This document shows positions 21,401 through 32,214 of a stretch of 64,000 nt of DNA, piece after piece. The position numbers and the translations under genes were made by a program. The stretch's first letter is position 1; every line of letters starts with the position of its first letter. The stretch lies in assembly GCA_028386065.3 (NCBI GenBank), contig JAKUCV010005454.1, forward strand, positions 31,303 through 95,302, in the 5' to 3' direction. Source of the DNA: Turnera subulata (Eukaryota; Streptophyta; Magnoliopsida; Malpighiales; Passifloraceae). The notes below the pieces were generated by a model, which saw only the letters and a list, made by a program, of their open reading frames with translations, was not told the DNA's origin and searched no databases.

Positions 21401-23583
21401 TGAGCCTGCAATAATGGACATGCATGGTGAATTAGATGGGCCAAAAGTTTTTGACAAGGTGATGAAAACTTTGTATGCAATGTTCAATGCCTATGCTGAC
21501 ATGTACAAACAAAAGAATGTGGGTGGAGATTTATGTGGTGACTTGCTAGGAGAAGGAAGTGGTGCAGGATCTGCAATGGAGGTAGATGATGAAGATGATA
21601 GTGACCCATCCCGGATGATAGAGTCAGAAAGTAAGCGAAAGTACAAGAAACGCAAGGCTCAAAGTCGCTCCTTCCGTTATCAGAGTAGATCAGAATTGGA
21701 TAAATACTTGGATGAAGAAACTGAAAATGAAGATGCTAAGGATTGGAGTGTGCTTGAATGGTGGAAAAAGCACTCTCCAAGATATCCAATCCTTGCAAAC
21801 ATGGCGCGTGATATATTGGCTATGCCAATATCTACTGTGGCTTCAGAATCTGCTTTCAGCACCGGTGGAAGAGTTCTTGATCCGTTTAGAAGTTCTTTAA
21901 CTCCTAGGGTGGTTGAGTCCCTTATTTGCACACAAGATTGGCTCAAACCGCGCAAGGCGCCTAAAGTTAGTGTGGAAGAAGACATTCATTCCCTTGAAAA
22001 AATTGAGAAAGGTGAGTCTTCTTTGCCTTTGTTTATTCTGATTTGTTGCTTAATTGTAAGACAAAATCTTAAATTCTCTTCTTTTTTTTTTTCAGAATTG
22101 AATCAGGTTGCTTTGGAGTGAATCTCAAGTTCTTGCAAGTTACTATAAAGCTTGTTATATAATTCAACTTTTCCTATGTAATTTAAGTTTTTTTTCTTTA
22201 ATTTGGATGCAAATTTGGATTGGATTATAACCTAGCTTTGAATGTTAGGCAGTATAACTTCAATTTGGATTTATGGTGGGCAATTCTGCTTATGCATGTA
22301 TAACTTCAAATCGAATTTGTGAATTTCCTGGATTTCCTTTTCCCTGAATTTTTTGTGTGTTGTTTTGTTATTTGGACAAATCGGACAAACGTTGTCCAAA
22401 CCGAAATATTTCGGTCATTTCGGTCTCTGGACAATTTGGGTTCGAACATTGGTTTGGATACCCCTAGGACCAATTTGGACAGACCGAAGACCGAACCAAA
22501 TAACGTTGTCCAAACCAAACTGACCGAATGCTCTCCCCTACTCATTGCATTAGTTCCGCTTCAGGATCCTAATACTGAATTACAGTTTATAACTTTGATG
22601 TATACGCTACTCTATTTTTCCAGTTAAAAAAAAAGTAAAATTTGATGCCGTTCTAAATTCAATGAAAGCTTGGCGTCGATGAAGTAACTTTGATAGATAT
22701 ATATAAAAAAAAACTCATCATGAACACAGCTAGCCAACTTTGGCCAGCCAGTAATTTATACTTAACAAACCTTTCTTCAGCAACCTTCCTGTCTTGGGTG
22801 GAAAACGTTGCATTCCATCCACGGCCAATTTGATACGAAGGATCAGTCTCTGCCGGCAATATTCGAGTATAAGTCAAGCCATGGTCCGCTATTCCCAGAA
22901 CGAAATCAGGGTACTTTTCTTTCATAATATCATGCACTAAGTGGCTAAGAACTACAGGAGTTTCTCCCCCGCTCTTGGACTCCACCTCGCAGAAGAAGAA
23001 TAATTTGGATGAAGATACAGGATTCTGCAAAAACAAAAATTAAACCATTTCAAGATTAATTTCTCTAAGTTACACGATCAAAAAATATCGAAACCAAAGT
23101 TGAAAGATTAGCTACCAAAGTCATCTCATGGTGAAAGGGCACTAGTTGTTCAGGTGGGGACTCATTAGCAGTATAGACATGGCCAATAACGTGGCTTCTT
23201 GGGGCTGCTCCATCGGCATAAGACATCTCCTCGTACCCGAATGCCTCCACGACGTCGTTGAACTCCGATGCAGTGGTTACAGGGAAGCCCCTGAAGAGAA
23301 CTGCCCCTGTCTTGAACAGTAAAGACTCGAGGAAAGGTTTGTGGGTTTTGATGGAGTCGATGAAGAGAGAAAGGGATGGAGAAGGGACAGAGGGAGAGAG
23401 GACTGCAGGGAAAGTGAGGGAATCATAGTGTTTCTGTTGTGGGATTTGGGTTTCTTGAAAGATACTGTAAGTATCCGGTTCATGCAATTGACAATCAAAA
23501 GCACAAAATACAACATGTATGCGCAGCGGAAATACCGGATACACATGGAGGATCCATGTGAAGGGAACTAAACCGAATAACAA
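18414..23583 (-). CDS. CSL-A': dioxygenase with LTR-derived first codons and a transposon in intron 2
   Basis: Sister of CSL-A. Minus-strand exons: exon 1 to 23116, exon 2 23024-22771 (254 bp), exon 3 18783-18414 (370 bp). Intron 2 holds the hAT element 18807-22540. The native first codons are cut off: a solo LTR (23466-24992) entered between codons 6 and 7, and a second element (25012-26922) sits at the ATG. The frame nevertheless stays open into the LTR, with an ATG at 23583, giving a chimeric 363-aa reading frame whose first 40 or so residues are LTR-encoded. All catalytic motifs survive: FHHEM (H151, E153), FFFCEVES, IPWQKGD, LHAR (H346), RR. Expression would need a promoter in or near the LTR and removal of a 4-kb intron. 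Either a functional chimera or a fresh pseudogene; I cannot decide. Confidence 0.7.
18807..22540 (+). mobile_element. Apparently intact hAT DNA transposon (3.7 kb) in intron 2 of CSL-A'
   Basis: Termini TAGGGGTGAGCA... and ...TGCTCTCCCCTA are imperfect inverted repeats typical of plant hAT elements. CTCATT flanks both ends (18801-18806 and 22541-22546). hAT duplications are normally 8 bp, so the duplication is either imperfect or the ends are off by 2. Subterminal regions carry repeated TTTGGACA and GACCGAA motifs in both orientations, the expected transposase-binding layout. The empty site is the uninterrupted intron 2 of CSL-A at about 5620. The element encodes one full-length transposase. 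Confidence 0.9.
19725..22133 (+). CDS. hAT transposase with BED zinc finger
   Basis: An uninterrupted reading frame opens at 19641, but the start with family sense is the ATG at 19725 (MPPKSIST), just after a pyrimidine-rich stretch that could be the acceptor of a 5' UTR intron. Residues about 45-93 are a BED zinc finger (EVWAHF, CIHC, HMDKC). The RNase H-like catalytic part follows with LTTDTWTS, VTVDNASSND, CVAHIVNLIV and DVPTRWNST. The C-terminal hAT dimerisation domain is intact (WWKKHSPRYPILANMARDIL, STVASESAFSTGGRVL). A likely 84-bp GT-AG intron (22012-22095) near the end is a multiple of three, so spliced and unspliced forms both end in LNQVALE and stop near 22121. I see no disabling mutation. 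Confidence 0.9.
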
Positions 23584-24992
23584 TTTTCATACCTGTAACG
23601 GTTGAGGTCTTTCACCCAACTGTAGAACCGAATCAGCTAGAGCCAGACAAAAGCCTTGCCCCTCTACGGTATCCACACGAACCGCTGTAACCGGTTGAAG
23701 AACGTCTCACGACTTCAACCCGAGCTCTCCCGAACTGGTGTGCTAGCAACAGGTTTCCGGGAGCTTTTGTGTGTGGTGTTTTTCTCTCAATTTTCAGACC
23801 ACTCAAGAACTCTTCTCAAGCTCTGAAAATTCTCTCAAGAACAAGTGTGTGTGAGGAAGAAGATGAGCAATAGTGATCTGATCACTCAACCCTCAAAGGC
23901 ATAATGCATTAGTGGAGTTAATGGCCAACATGGTGGTCCACTAAGCAACATGATTATGTCTCCACATAATCATGTTTCCCACTAAGCATTATCAACACAA
24001 CTCAGCATGTTTTGGTTCAAAAATCTGACATTTAGTGAACCAAACCAGCCCAAAAACGACCCTGGTCCAACCACGGTCCAACCGCGGTCCAACCACACCT
24101 TGGTTCAACCATGGTCCAACCACGGTTCAACCACCTGCTCGAATCAACGGCTGTATGTGTGTGACCCTGTAGGCACTTGTACGTTTGGCAATAATCGTAA
24201 AATCTCATTTTACAATTATAAGCAAAGAGCGGCGTCTAGCAACACATCATTGCCACCCGAACGACAAGATCAATACTGATTCCACGTGCCTCGGAACATG
24301 TCATCGTCCCTTCGTCCCATTATCAAGATTAAACACGAGACATGGAATATGTCAATCTCGCATATGTTTAATCTCGGTTTCTTGATCCTCGAGTTAACCG
24401 GGAAAACAGATACCAATGATATCATATATCATTATCCGAGCATGGCCATGCATTTACGGTTCAACTCTATCAAGAAACCATCCGATAATATACCCGTTAT
24501 ATGGGTTGGACGAATCCCCTCTGGATCATACAAAACCCACTACACATTTATCATATACCCAATGATTACACTAAGGTCTACTCATTTACGAAATAGCCAA
24601 GAGTAATATCAAAGTATACGACTCATATGTTGGGAACCTTGATGATCTCAGGTCTAAGGACAATACATATAAGAACCGCTATCGACAAACATATAACGTT
24701 CCATGTAGCGTTCTTATGTGGGTCGGTCCAGTCCACAAGTTCTCTAACTTGTACCCGTATGTAGAATTCATATCACATATGCAATTCTCAACATACGCTA
24801 GTCTTAATTTATTATTACAACCCATCCATAATAATAATCGACTAGGGACAATTTAAGAATATGAAATATTCTAGGGTTATAAGTATGTGCAAGCGTTTAT
24901 CTCATAAACGATACTTATTGGAATAACCTTAATGCGTATACATGACTACAAATAATCATCCATGATTGGCTTTTGGGAATATTACACTAACA
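23466..24992 (-). mobile_element. 1.53-kb solo LTR in exon 1 of CSL-A'
   Basis: Bounded by a perfect 5-bp target duplication GATAC (23461-23465 and 24993-24997), with termini TG...CA in either reading. The minus orientation (TGTTAGTGTAATATTCCC as its 5' end) is the likelier sense, since AATATTCCC-type starts are familiar in long plant LTRs. There is no internal region and no second LTR, so it is a solo LTR left by recombination. The empty site is CSL-A at about 6445. It contains a short imperfect direct-repeat cluster (24061-24130) built on GGTCCAACCACG or GGTTCAACCA. On the minus strand its last 118 bp read in frame into the dioxygenase. Confidence 0.88.
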
Positions 24993-25569
24993 GATACTAT
25001 CTGGTGGCATTCAGGGGCGGAGCCAGGATTATACTTGGGGGGAGGGGCAACAATAAATTTATATTTATAAATATAAAATATCAAAGTTAAAAAATTAACC
25101 TATGATCAAGATCGTTGAAGAAAACTAACCTTGCCGGAATATCATTCAATTTGAAGCAAAAGGATGTACTTTCCATCGAGAAAAGATCTAATAAATAAAA
25201 TTGCACAATGTCAGAATTGCAACAAGAGTAAAAAATGGCTAGACTAATAATAATTAGTTGGAAAATTTTTAAAATAAAAACAACTTTATAATGAATAAAA
25301 TACCTTAAACTATAATGGGTAAAAGTAGCCCTTGCAATTTGCTAGAATCCAATACAAATCCACATCAAGTTTTGCATCTGCACGCAGACAGTTTCAAACT
25401 TCCCAGCAACAATGAAAAATTATATTGACTATTAATAGAGAAACATGACTCTTTCATGTATGGTGGGAATCAGATTGCCTTATACTATAACATCTTGCTA
25501 ATCGTTCTGGCATTTTATTTTTCAATGTTTTTTCCTTGCTTAATAATCTCAATTCCTGGTCATGTACTC

Positions 25570-25690
25570 ATGTTAAGCGACAAGCTAACATTGTGGCTCA
25601 TGAGCTTGCACAACTTGGCCTATCTCATGGTCATTGTATTTGGGATGAGGGGATTCTTATTCCTATCCTGAACCTTGTACGCTTGGACAC
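25570..25690 (+). pseudogene. Fragment resembling a LINE-type RNase H end
   Basis: One frame reads VKRQANIVAHELAQLGLSHG followed by an Ile/Leu-rich tail and a stop. The pattern R-x-x-N-x-V-A-H-x-L-A is the hallmark of the C-terminal RNase H region of plant non-LTR retroelements. It is only about 40 codons and lies inside the hAT-type element, so it is captured or nested debris. Confidence 0.45.
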
Positions 25691-26195
25691 TTTAAGCCTT
25701 TAACTATCCAGTAATACTACTATCGCAATTCTAAAGAAAAAAGAAAACAAGCTAATTGGCCAATCTTTTGTCTATAAAAAAGGATGGGTTATAATTAAAA
25801 CACAATTGGGATGGGTAGATAAACATAAGCTAATTAAGCCAGCTAACTATACTCCAAGAACATTCAACAAATTATTTGGAGAGGAAGAGGAAATATATAA
25901 ACATCTAAATTACCTTACTTGGCCCAACAAAAACTATAAACAAATGATCTCAGATATTCTTATGTTTCAATTGAGCCCTCAAGCAGACAAGCAACATGAG
26001 CTAGTCCCCCAATTTGATAAACAAAGACCTGGTCATCGGAAATCAACAATATATGCAAAAAGAGTCAGTAATGATCTTTGTGGCATTATATCAAACAACT
26101 AATGGGCAAATTCTCATTTAAACTTTAATTCAAGCTTTGAAGTTTTAACCAACAACAACCCCGCAATATATTAGGAAACCAACCAATCTAAATAA

Positions 26196-26744
26196 TTCTT
26201 TTTTACAGATTATAGATAAAGATATAAATTTTGGGATAACGGATTATGGCCTATAGACTATGCAACAAAGATAAGAATTAAGAACTTACCAATTACAAGG
26301 TTAGTTAGCATTTACCAGTGACAGTGTGTCTTCCTTTTTGATAGCATGATTCCTTCCTTTCGTAGAGTGGTGTATTGTGTAAGCTTCAGAAGCATTTGGA
26401 ATTAGAGTAGTTAGAGGCCACTCGTTGGAATTAGGTTAGNNNNNNNNNNNNNNNNNNNNNNNNNNNNNNNNNNNNNNNNNNNNNNNNNNNNNNNNNNNNN
26501 TTCTTTTTTACAGATTATAGATAAAGATATAAATTTTGGGATAACGGATTATGGCCTATAGACTATGCAACAAAGATAAGAATTAAGAACTTACCAATTA
26601 CAAGGTTAGTTAGCATTTACCAGTGACAGTGTGTCTTCCTTTTTGATAGCATGATTCCTTCCTTTCGTAGAGTGGTGTATTGTGTAAGCTTCAGAAGCAT
26701 TTGGAATTAGAGTAGTTAGAGGCCACTCGTTGGAATTAGGTTAG
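26196..26744 (+). repeat. 244-bp sequence repeated on both sides of the assembly gap
   Basis: 26196-26439 and 26501-26744 look identical base for base and abut the 61-N gap (26440-26500). An exact repeat ending exactly at a gap is the signature of two contig ends that overlap but were not merged. I treat it as a probable assembly artefact, not biology. Confidence 0.85.
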
Positions 26745-26999
26745 CATTTCTTTTTCCCCACATGCGTGTACTGTATAGTACCATGTTCTTTTTCCCTCCA
26801 AATTTTTTGACATTAAATCTACTTCCCCCTTAATTTTCAGTGAACAGTAATTCTATGAACAGTGAAAAAATTATTTTAGGAGGGGCCATAGCCCCTGTTG
26901 GTCCCCCCTCCCTCCGCCTCTGGTGGCATTGTTTCTCTCTTAGTTTTATTTGGTCAAGGGAAGCAGTATCAGCTGAGAGATCGTGTAATGATGATTGGT

Positions 27000-27006
27000 T
27001 TATATA
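27000..27006 (-). promoter_or_regulatory. Stranded TATA box of the original CSL-A' promoter
   Basis: TATATAA on the minus strand in the same context as the CSL-A box (6536-6542). It is still about 70 bp from an ATG copy (in the target duplication at 26923-26930), but the coding sequence now lies more than 3.4 kb away behind two insertions. Confidence 0.55.
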
Positions 27007-27173
27007 GGACTCAGGAATAAAGACTATCATCTCTTCTAATCTCTTGGTTTTATCCTTTTTTATCACTTCATGGTTTTGACGTTGAGTTTTTGGATAGTGT
27101 GGTCGAGGCAAATCTGCCATAATAACTAGCTAGCTAGCTATACTATCTCTTCTAGAGAGACATGCTCGTGAAT

Positions 27174-27250
27174 CAGGGGCGGATCTAGGGGTGGGAAAGG
27201 GGGGCTTGAATCCAATATTTTTTTATAGTGACATAATATTAATTGTGTAC
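27174..27250 (+). mobile_element. Relic end of another CAGGGGCGG hAT-type element
   Basis: Starts CAGGGGCGGATCTAGG, the terminal sequence of the same broad class as the element at 25012, and runs about 70 bp before homology to unit 1 (about 6965) resumes. No matching right terminus is seen, so it is a truncated relic. Confidence 0.5.
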
Positions 27251-27566
27251 TGACAGTTTCTACAGCTTTTGCCTAATGGTGTGTTTTCCCGAATTCAATG
27301 GTGAAAATAGAAAAATGCTAATACTAGGCTGATTGATACTCGATAGCTAAGCTGACAGTTAGTAATGATTTACAGATCAAAATTCCAGAAGTACTTCCTC
27401 TTCCCAGTAACATCTCAGTTAAGTTGTGTATCGATAGGTACAAGATAGCATAGATAGGATCCAGGGTGGGGAGGCAGAGCATTCATCTGGAGCTTCGTCC
27501 CCTTAATTTGTTGTTTTTTTTTATGCTAACGAAGAAACTTCATTAAAATATTAAACTGTACAGTGT

Positions 27567-27774
27567 TATTAGCAGGAAGTCTACCGAAACACAATAATTA
27601 GTGTTATAGTCCTAGTAGAGAAGATAGACTCTACATGATAGACACTACTGTAGTTGTATGTTGTTAGGAGAATGTATCGTGTATCTACCAAAGGATGTAT
27701 ATAAACAATACACAGGTAACACGTTCAGGTGTGCCTGATTGTTATTCTCAAACCCTAGTCTCTGTATCTCTTTA
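27567..27774 (+). repeat. 5' LTR of the Ty1-copia element
   Basis: 208 bp. Begins TATTAGCAGG after the AGTGT duplication and ends CTCTTTA directly before the primer-binding site. It contains a TATAAACAATAC promoter-like box at about 27703. Confidence 0.88.
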
Positions 27775-27841
27775 TGGTAGCGGAGCCCTAGGCTTAACCG
27801 CACAACCATAACCTTCCTTTTCCTTTGTTCTTCCCGTCACC

Positions 27842-28850
27842 ATGTCCACTGATACCAATCCAAAGCTAACAGAAGCAGAAAGCTCAGCCACTGGCCAACA
27901 GAAACCCGGCACTGGTGCTTTCGTTGCCCCTGCCGTGGCCCCAATCCAATCTTTAAGTAATTCTCACGATGCTGTCTCTCTTCAGTTAACCCATACTAAC
28001 TATGTTTTCTGGAAAGCACAGATCGAGCCTTTTCTTGCAGGACAGGGCATTCTTGGCTATATGAAAGGCACCTTTCCCTGTCCTCCAGTCGTTGTTCTTC
28101 AAGACAATGGCATCGCTGCATCAAATCCTGAGTATGCTCGGTGGGTGCAACAGGATCAGGCCATCCTGAGTTGCATCACGTCTTCTCTCTCTGTTGAAGT
28201 GTTTCCTACTGTCGTTGGGAAGCAAACATCCAAAGAGGCATGGGATGCCCTTGAATCTTCCCTTACCTCCTCTAATTAGGCACGTCGTATGGCCATCCAC
28301 ACTGCTCTTCAGCAGATCTCTCAGAAGCCCCGATGAACCAGTGCAGCAGTATCTCAATCGCGTCAAGCGATTGTCTGACGAGTTGGCAGCGAGTGGTCAA
28401 GCTCTTGCCCCAACCGATTTTCAGATTCACTTGATTCGGGGGCTCCAACCGGATCTCAAAACCTTTCCCACTACCATCACAGCAAAAACTGAGCCTATGT
28501 CCTTTCCAGAACTCCAAGGCGCCCTGATGAGCTATGAGTTCCTCAACAATGATCCTATGAAGACCCTGTCTATTGAATCCTCTTCTCCTCCAGATTCGGT
28601 CAAGGATGCTGCTACCTTGCCCACTGTGAACTCTACTCAGCGCCAACAAGTTGCATCTTCCCAATGTGGTGGTCGTGGTGGCGGGCGGCGAGGACGTGGT
28701 GGCCGGGGCAGAGGCCGAGGCAACTACTATGATAACCAATCTCCTCGCGGTGGCAATTCAGATGGAAACCGCCTATGGTGTCAAATCCGCGGAAAAGTAG
28801 GGCATACTGCCCCCAATTGCTATCAACGGTACAATTCTGCTCCTTCTGTT
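27842..28850 (+). pseudogene. Ty1-copia gag, with an in-frame stop and a lost zinc-knuckle Cys
   Basis: The gag region opens with an ATG at 27842 (MSTDTNPK) and shows the copia gag N-terminal signature (LTHTNYVFWKAQIEPFL). A TAG at 28277 follows SLTSSN, in the codon before ARRMA. The reading frame shifts near 28320, after which the gag-domain signature SPDEPVQQYLNRVKRLSDEL continues to a GRGRG tract and a zinc knuckle. The knuckle reads C-x2-R-x4-H-x4-C, so its second Cys is Arg. It is non-functional. Confidence 0.88.
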
Positions 28851-28879
28851 AACATTGTCTCCATCATATCCTGCTTATC

Positions 28880-31800
28880 CATGGTATCCAGACACTGGAG
28901 CAAGTCACCATGTGACTCCTGATCCATATAGCCTCACTGATAACTGTGACTATCCGGGCACCGACTCAGTTCAAGTTGGTAATGGCACTGACCTTGCAAT
29001 CTCTGGTGTTGGTAATTCCTTGCTCCTCCCTTCCTCACGCCCTCTCTTTATCAACAATGCTCTTCATGTTCCACGTATTTTTTGAGTTCCATCCTGACCA
29101 CTTCTTTGTTAAGGATCAGGTCACCAAGAAACCACTCCTTACAGGAAAGAGTAGCCAAGGCCTATATGTCTTCTCGTCTCCATAGTCTGAGTCTCCATGT
29201 GTTGCGTTGTCGACAGTCCGGGTTGGAGCAGATGTGTGGCATCGTCGTCTAGGTCATCCTCATCATCAAGTTCAACATCAAATAATGAAGCACTTTCCTT
29301 TTCCTGTTTCGCATTGTTCCGCTAGTGCTTTGTGTTTCTCTTGTCCTTTAGGCAAGTCTCATAAACTGCATTTGAATTCTAGTTTGCATCGTTCTTTTGC
29401 ACCATTGGATTTAATATTTAGTGATGTTTGGGGACCCTCACCCTATACAAGTGTTGATGGTTTCAAATATTACATTGTTTTTCTTGATGATTTGACTAAG
29501 TTCATGTGGTATTTTCCACTGAAACGCAAGTCTGATGCATTCAATGTGTTTCTCTCATTTCAAAAACAAGTCAAACGACAATTTTCCACTAAAATTAAAT
29601 CGGTGTAATCTGACTGGGGAGGGGAATATCGAACCCTTCACAAATTCTTTCTCAATTGAGGTGTAAAGCATCGCATCATGTGTCCACACACACATGAGCA
29701 ACAAGGGTATATTGAAAGACGACATAGACACATTGTCGAAACAGGTTTGGCCCTAATGGCTACTGCAAAGATTCCTTTCCAATATTGGAATTTTGTTTTT
29801 GAAATGGATGTGTTCTTAATTAATCGAATGCCTACTAAAATTCGCGCACATAAAACACCGTATGAACTTTTATACAAGCATCCTCCAGACTATACATTTT
29901 TACGTGTTTTGGGCTGTTTGTGCTATCCACATTTGAGACCTTTTTACTGCCATAAGCTTGACTATAGGTCCAAGCCATGCATCTTTTTAGGATACAGCCC
30001 CTTGCATCATGGGTATCGATGTTTAGACTATTCCACAAAACGAATGTATGTGGCCAGGCATGTTAGATTTTTCGAAAATGTTTTTCCTTTTGCAAGCTTG
30101 AGTCAGGATTTCTCCTTGCCACCATCTGCTCAAGACAACTGGGTGTCGGTTCCCTTGCCTGTCTTCTTCCCGGCCACGACAAGCAGCATAGGTAATTCTA
30201 CTAGTCCTCAAACCACTCCTTTCATCCCTACAAATTTGCAATCTGCCTCCTCACCACTTTCTACACCTGCAGCTACTAGTTCTTTCGTTTCAACTCCTGG
30301 AACACGACAAGACCTGCAACCCAACCTTACCTTTTTTGAACCTAGCCCAACACACATGCCTACACAATCTGACCAATCATCCTCTAGTCCATCTCCCTCC
30401 CCACCAATTCCACCCCCACGTCGAACCTTACGCACAAACATTAAACCACCCATACGGTATTCACCATTAAATTACCTCATCCAAAAGTATGACACACCAA
30501 CCACTGAGCCGGTAACATATATGGAAGCAGTCAAATTTCAGGCCTGGCGTGATGCCATGCATGAAGAGGTGAATGCTTTGGTAAGGAATCACACCTGGAC
30601 TCTTGTTCCATACTCTGATACTATGAATATCGTAGGTAACAAATGGGTGTACAAAATTAAAAAGAAGGCAGATGGCAGTGTGGAGCGGTATAAGGCTAGA
30701 CTAGTGGCCAAAGGTTTTCATCAACGCGAGGGAATAGACTATAAAGAGGTGTTCAGTCCGGTTATTAAACCCACAACAATTCAGGTTGTCCTTGCTCATG
30801 CTTTGTCACAGAGCTGGCCTATACATCAGCTTGATGTGAGCAATGCCTTTTTACATGGACATCTCACGGAGGAGGTATACATGCAACAACCCCAAGGATT
30901 CGTTTCCAAGGATCACCCGCGCCTGGTATAGGCGGCTCAGTGAATTTCTCCAAACACAAGGCTTTGTAACCTCAAGGACTGATACCTCTTTAATGATTTA
31001 TCGCAAGGGTGCTATCATTGTTTATGCTCTCATTTATGTCGATGATATTTTTCTCACAGGGAATAATACTGGCTTTATAGATAGTTTGCTTGTGCAGTTA
31101 GGCAAGGAGTTCTCCATCCGAAACCTTGGACGGCTGCACTATTTCTTGGGCATTCAGGCCGTATATGATGTTGATGGTGTCACACTCAATCAAACCAAAT
31201 ATATGCAAGAGTTGTTACACAAAGTAGGGATGACTGACTGCAAAGCATTACAAACACCGGCATCTACATCTACCAAGCTGACGAAACAAGGAGGAAAAGC
31301 ATATGCTGATCCAACACACTATCTACAGCTGGTAGGATCTCTCCAATATCTTGCCATCACAAGGCCCGACATTGTTTATGCTGTGGGAAAGGTCAGCCAA
31401 TACATGCAAGCACCAACCGAAGAACATTTCATGGCTGTAAAGCTCATTCTAAGATACCTCAAAAACACAAGTAGCTACGGTTTTCGCTTCCGCCGCAGCT
31501 CGACTAACACTCTTCATGTGTACATTGATGCTGACTGGGGAGGAAACATTGATGACAGGAAGTCCATGTCAGGTTACTTAATGTACCTTGGCTGTAATCT
31601 TGTATCGTGGTCCTCCAAGAAACAACGGACCGTGGCACGCTCTTCTCCTGAATCAGAATACAAGGCCTTAGCCGACGGGAGTGCTGAGTTGCTTTGGATA
31701 CAATCATTGCTTCGCGAACTGGGCATTCCCTACAATGTTCCAAATCTATGGTGTGATAATATTGGTGCAACGTATCCCAGTCACAATCCCATACAACATT

Positions 31801-31997
31801 CCAGGACAAAACATGTCTCCCTTGATTACCACTTTGTGCGTGATCAAGTTGCCACCAAGGCACTCAATGTCCGGTATGTCAGCACTGATGATCAGCTAGC
31901 CGATATCCTAACAAAGCCACTGGCAGCTCGACGTTTTGCCGCGTTAAGAGACAAACTGAACCTCTGTTCCCCGGTTCAGTTTGCAGGGGAGTATTAG
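28880..31997 (+). pseudogene. Ty1-copia pol (protease, integrase, RT, RNase H), multiply broken
   Basis: In order: the protease site DTGASHH (about 28890), GAG-pre-integrase VWHRRLGHPHH (29235), an integrase core with FSDVWGP (29420) and SDWGGEY (29610) and a degenerate NG(V)AE site (YIERRHRHIVETG, 29709), reverse transcriptase with WRDAMHEEV, KARLVAKGFHQREGIDY and QLDVSNAFLHG (to 30931), YVDD (31037), and RNase H with DADWGG (31530) and ADILTKPL. Damage: a frameshift near 29080, stops at 29606 and 29657, and a deletion plus frameshift at about 30920 that removes the LYGLKQAP region of RT. The 3' ORF (30843-31997) is open but lacks the start of RT. Confidence 0.9.
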
Positions 31998-32214
31998 CAG
32001 GAAGTCTACCGAAACACAACAATTAGTGTTATAGTCCTAGTAGAGAAGATAGACTCTACATGATAGACACTACTGTAGTTGTATGTTATTAGGAGAATGT
32101 ATCGTGTATCTATCCAAGTATGTATATAAACAATACACAGGTAACACCTTCAGGTGTGCCTAATTATTATTCTCAAACCCTAGAGTCTGTATCTCTAGAG
32201 TCTGTATCTCTTTA
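31992..32214 (+). repeat. 3' LTR of the Ty1-copia element
   Basis: 223 bp. Matches the 5' LTR with about nine differences and one extra 15-bp tandem unit near its end; followed by the AGTGT duplication. Confidence 0.88.

Larger units (their letters stand above)
25012..26922. mobile_element. hAT-type element (about 1.9 kb with gap) at the CSL-A' start codon
   Basis: Termini CAGGGGCGGAGCCAGG and CCCTCCGCCTCTG are inverted repeats of the common plant hAT class. The 8-bp target duplication GTGGCATT (25004-25011 and 26923-26930) is perfect. On the minus strand that duplication reads AATGCCAC and includes the CSL start codon. The interior has no transposase; it contains an RNase H-like fragment (about 25570-25690) and an assembly gap (26440-26500) whose flanks repeat each other. 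True length is uncertain because of the gap; removing one repeat copy and the Ns would give about 1.6 kb. Confidence 0.88.
27567..32214 (+). mobile_element. Decayed Ty1-copia retrotransposon (4.65 kb) nested in the LINE fragment
   Basis: The LTRs are 27567-27774 (208 bp) and 31992-32214 (223 bp; the 15-bp excess is a tandem AGAGTCTGTATCTCT). The target duplication is AGTGT (27562-27566 and 32215-32219). The primer site TGGTAGCGGAGCC at 27775 is a diverged initiator-tRNA-Met site, and a purine tract CAGGGGAG precedes the 3' LTR. By duplication and primer-site position the LTR ends are TATTAG...CTTTA, not TG...CA. The LTRs differ at roughly nine positions, older than the element at 10148. The gag-protease-integrase-RT-RNase H order is complete but carries stops, frameshifts and one deletion. 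Confidence 0.92.

Noticed and set aside
24007..24606. Plus-strand ORFs of 66-106 aa
   Set aside because: They lie in the 1.5-kb solo LTR, which is bounded by a perfect target duplication. No protein family signature.
25806..26102. 98-aa ORF inside the hAT-type element
   Set aside because: No recognisable domain and no relation to transposase. Probably debris in a non-autonomous element; not enough for a gene call.
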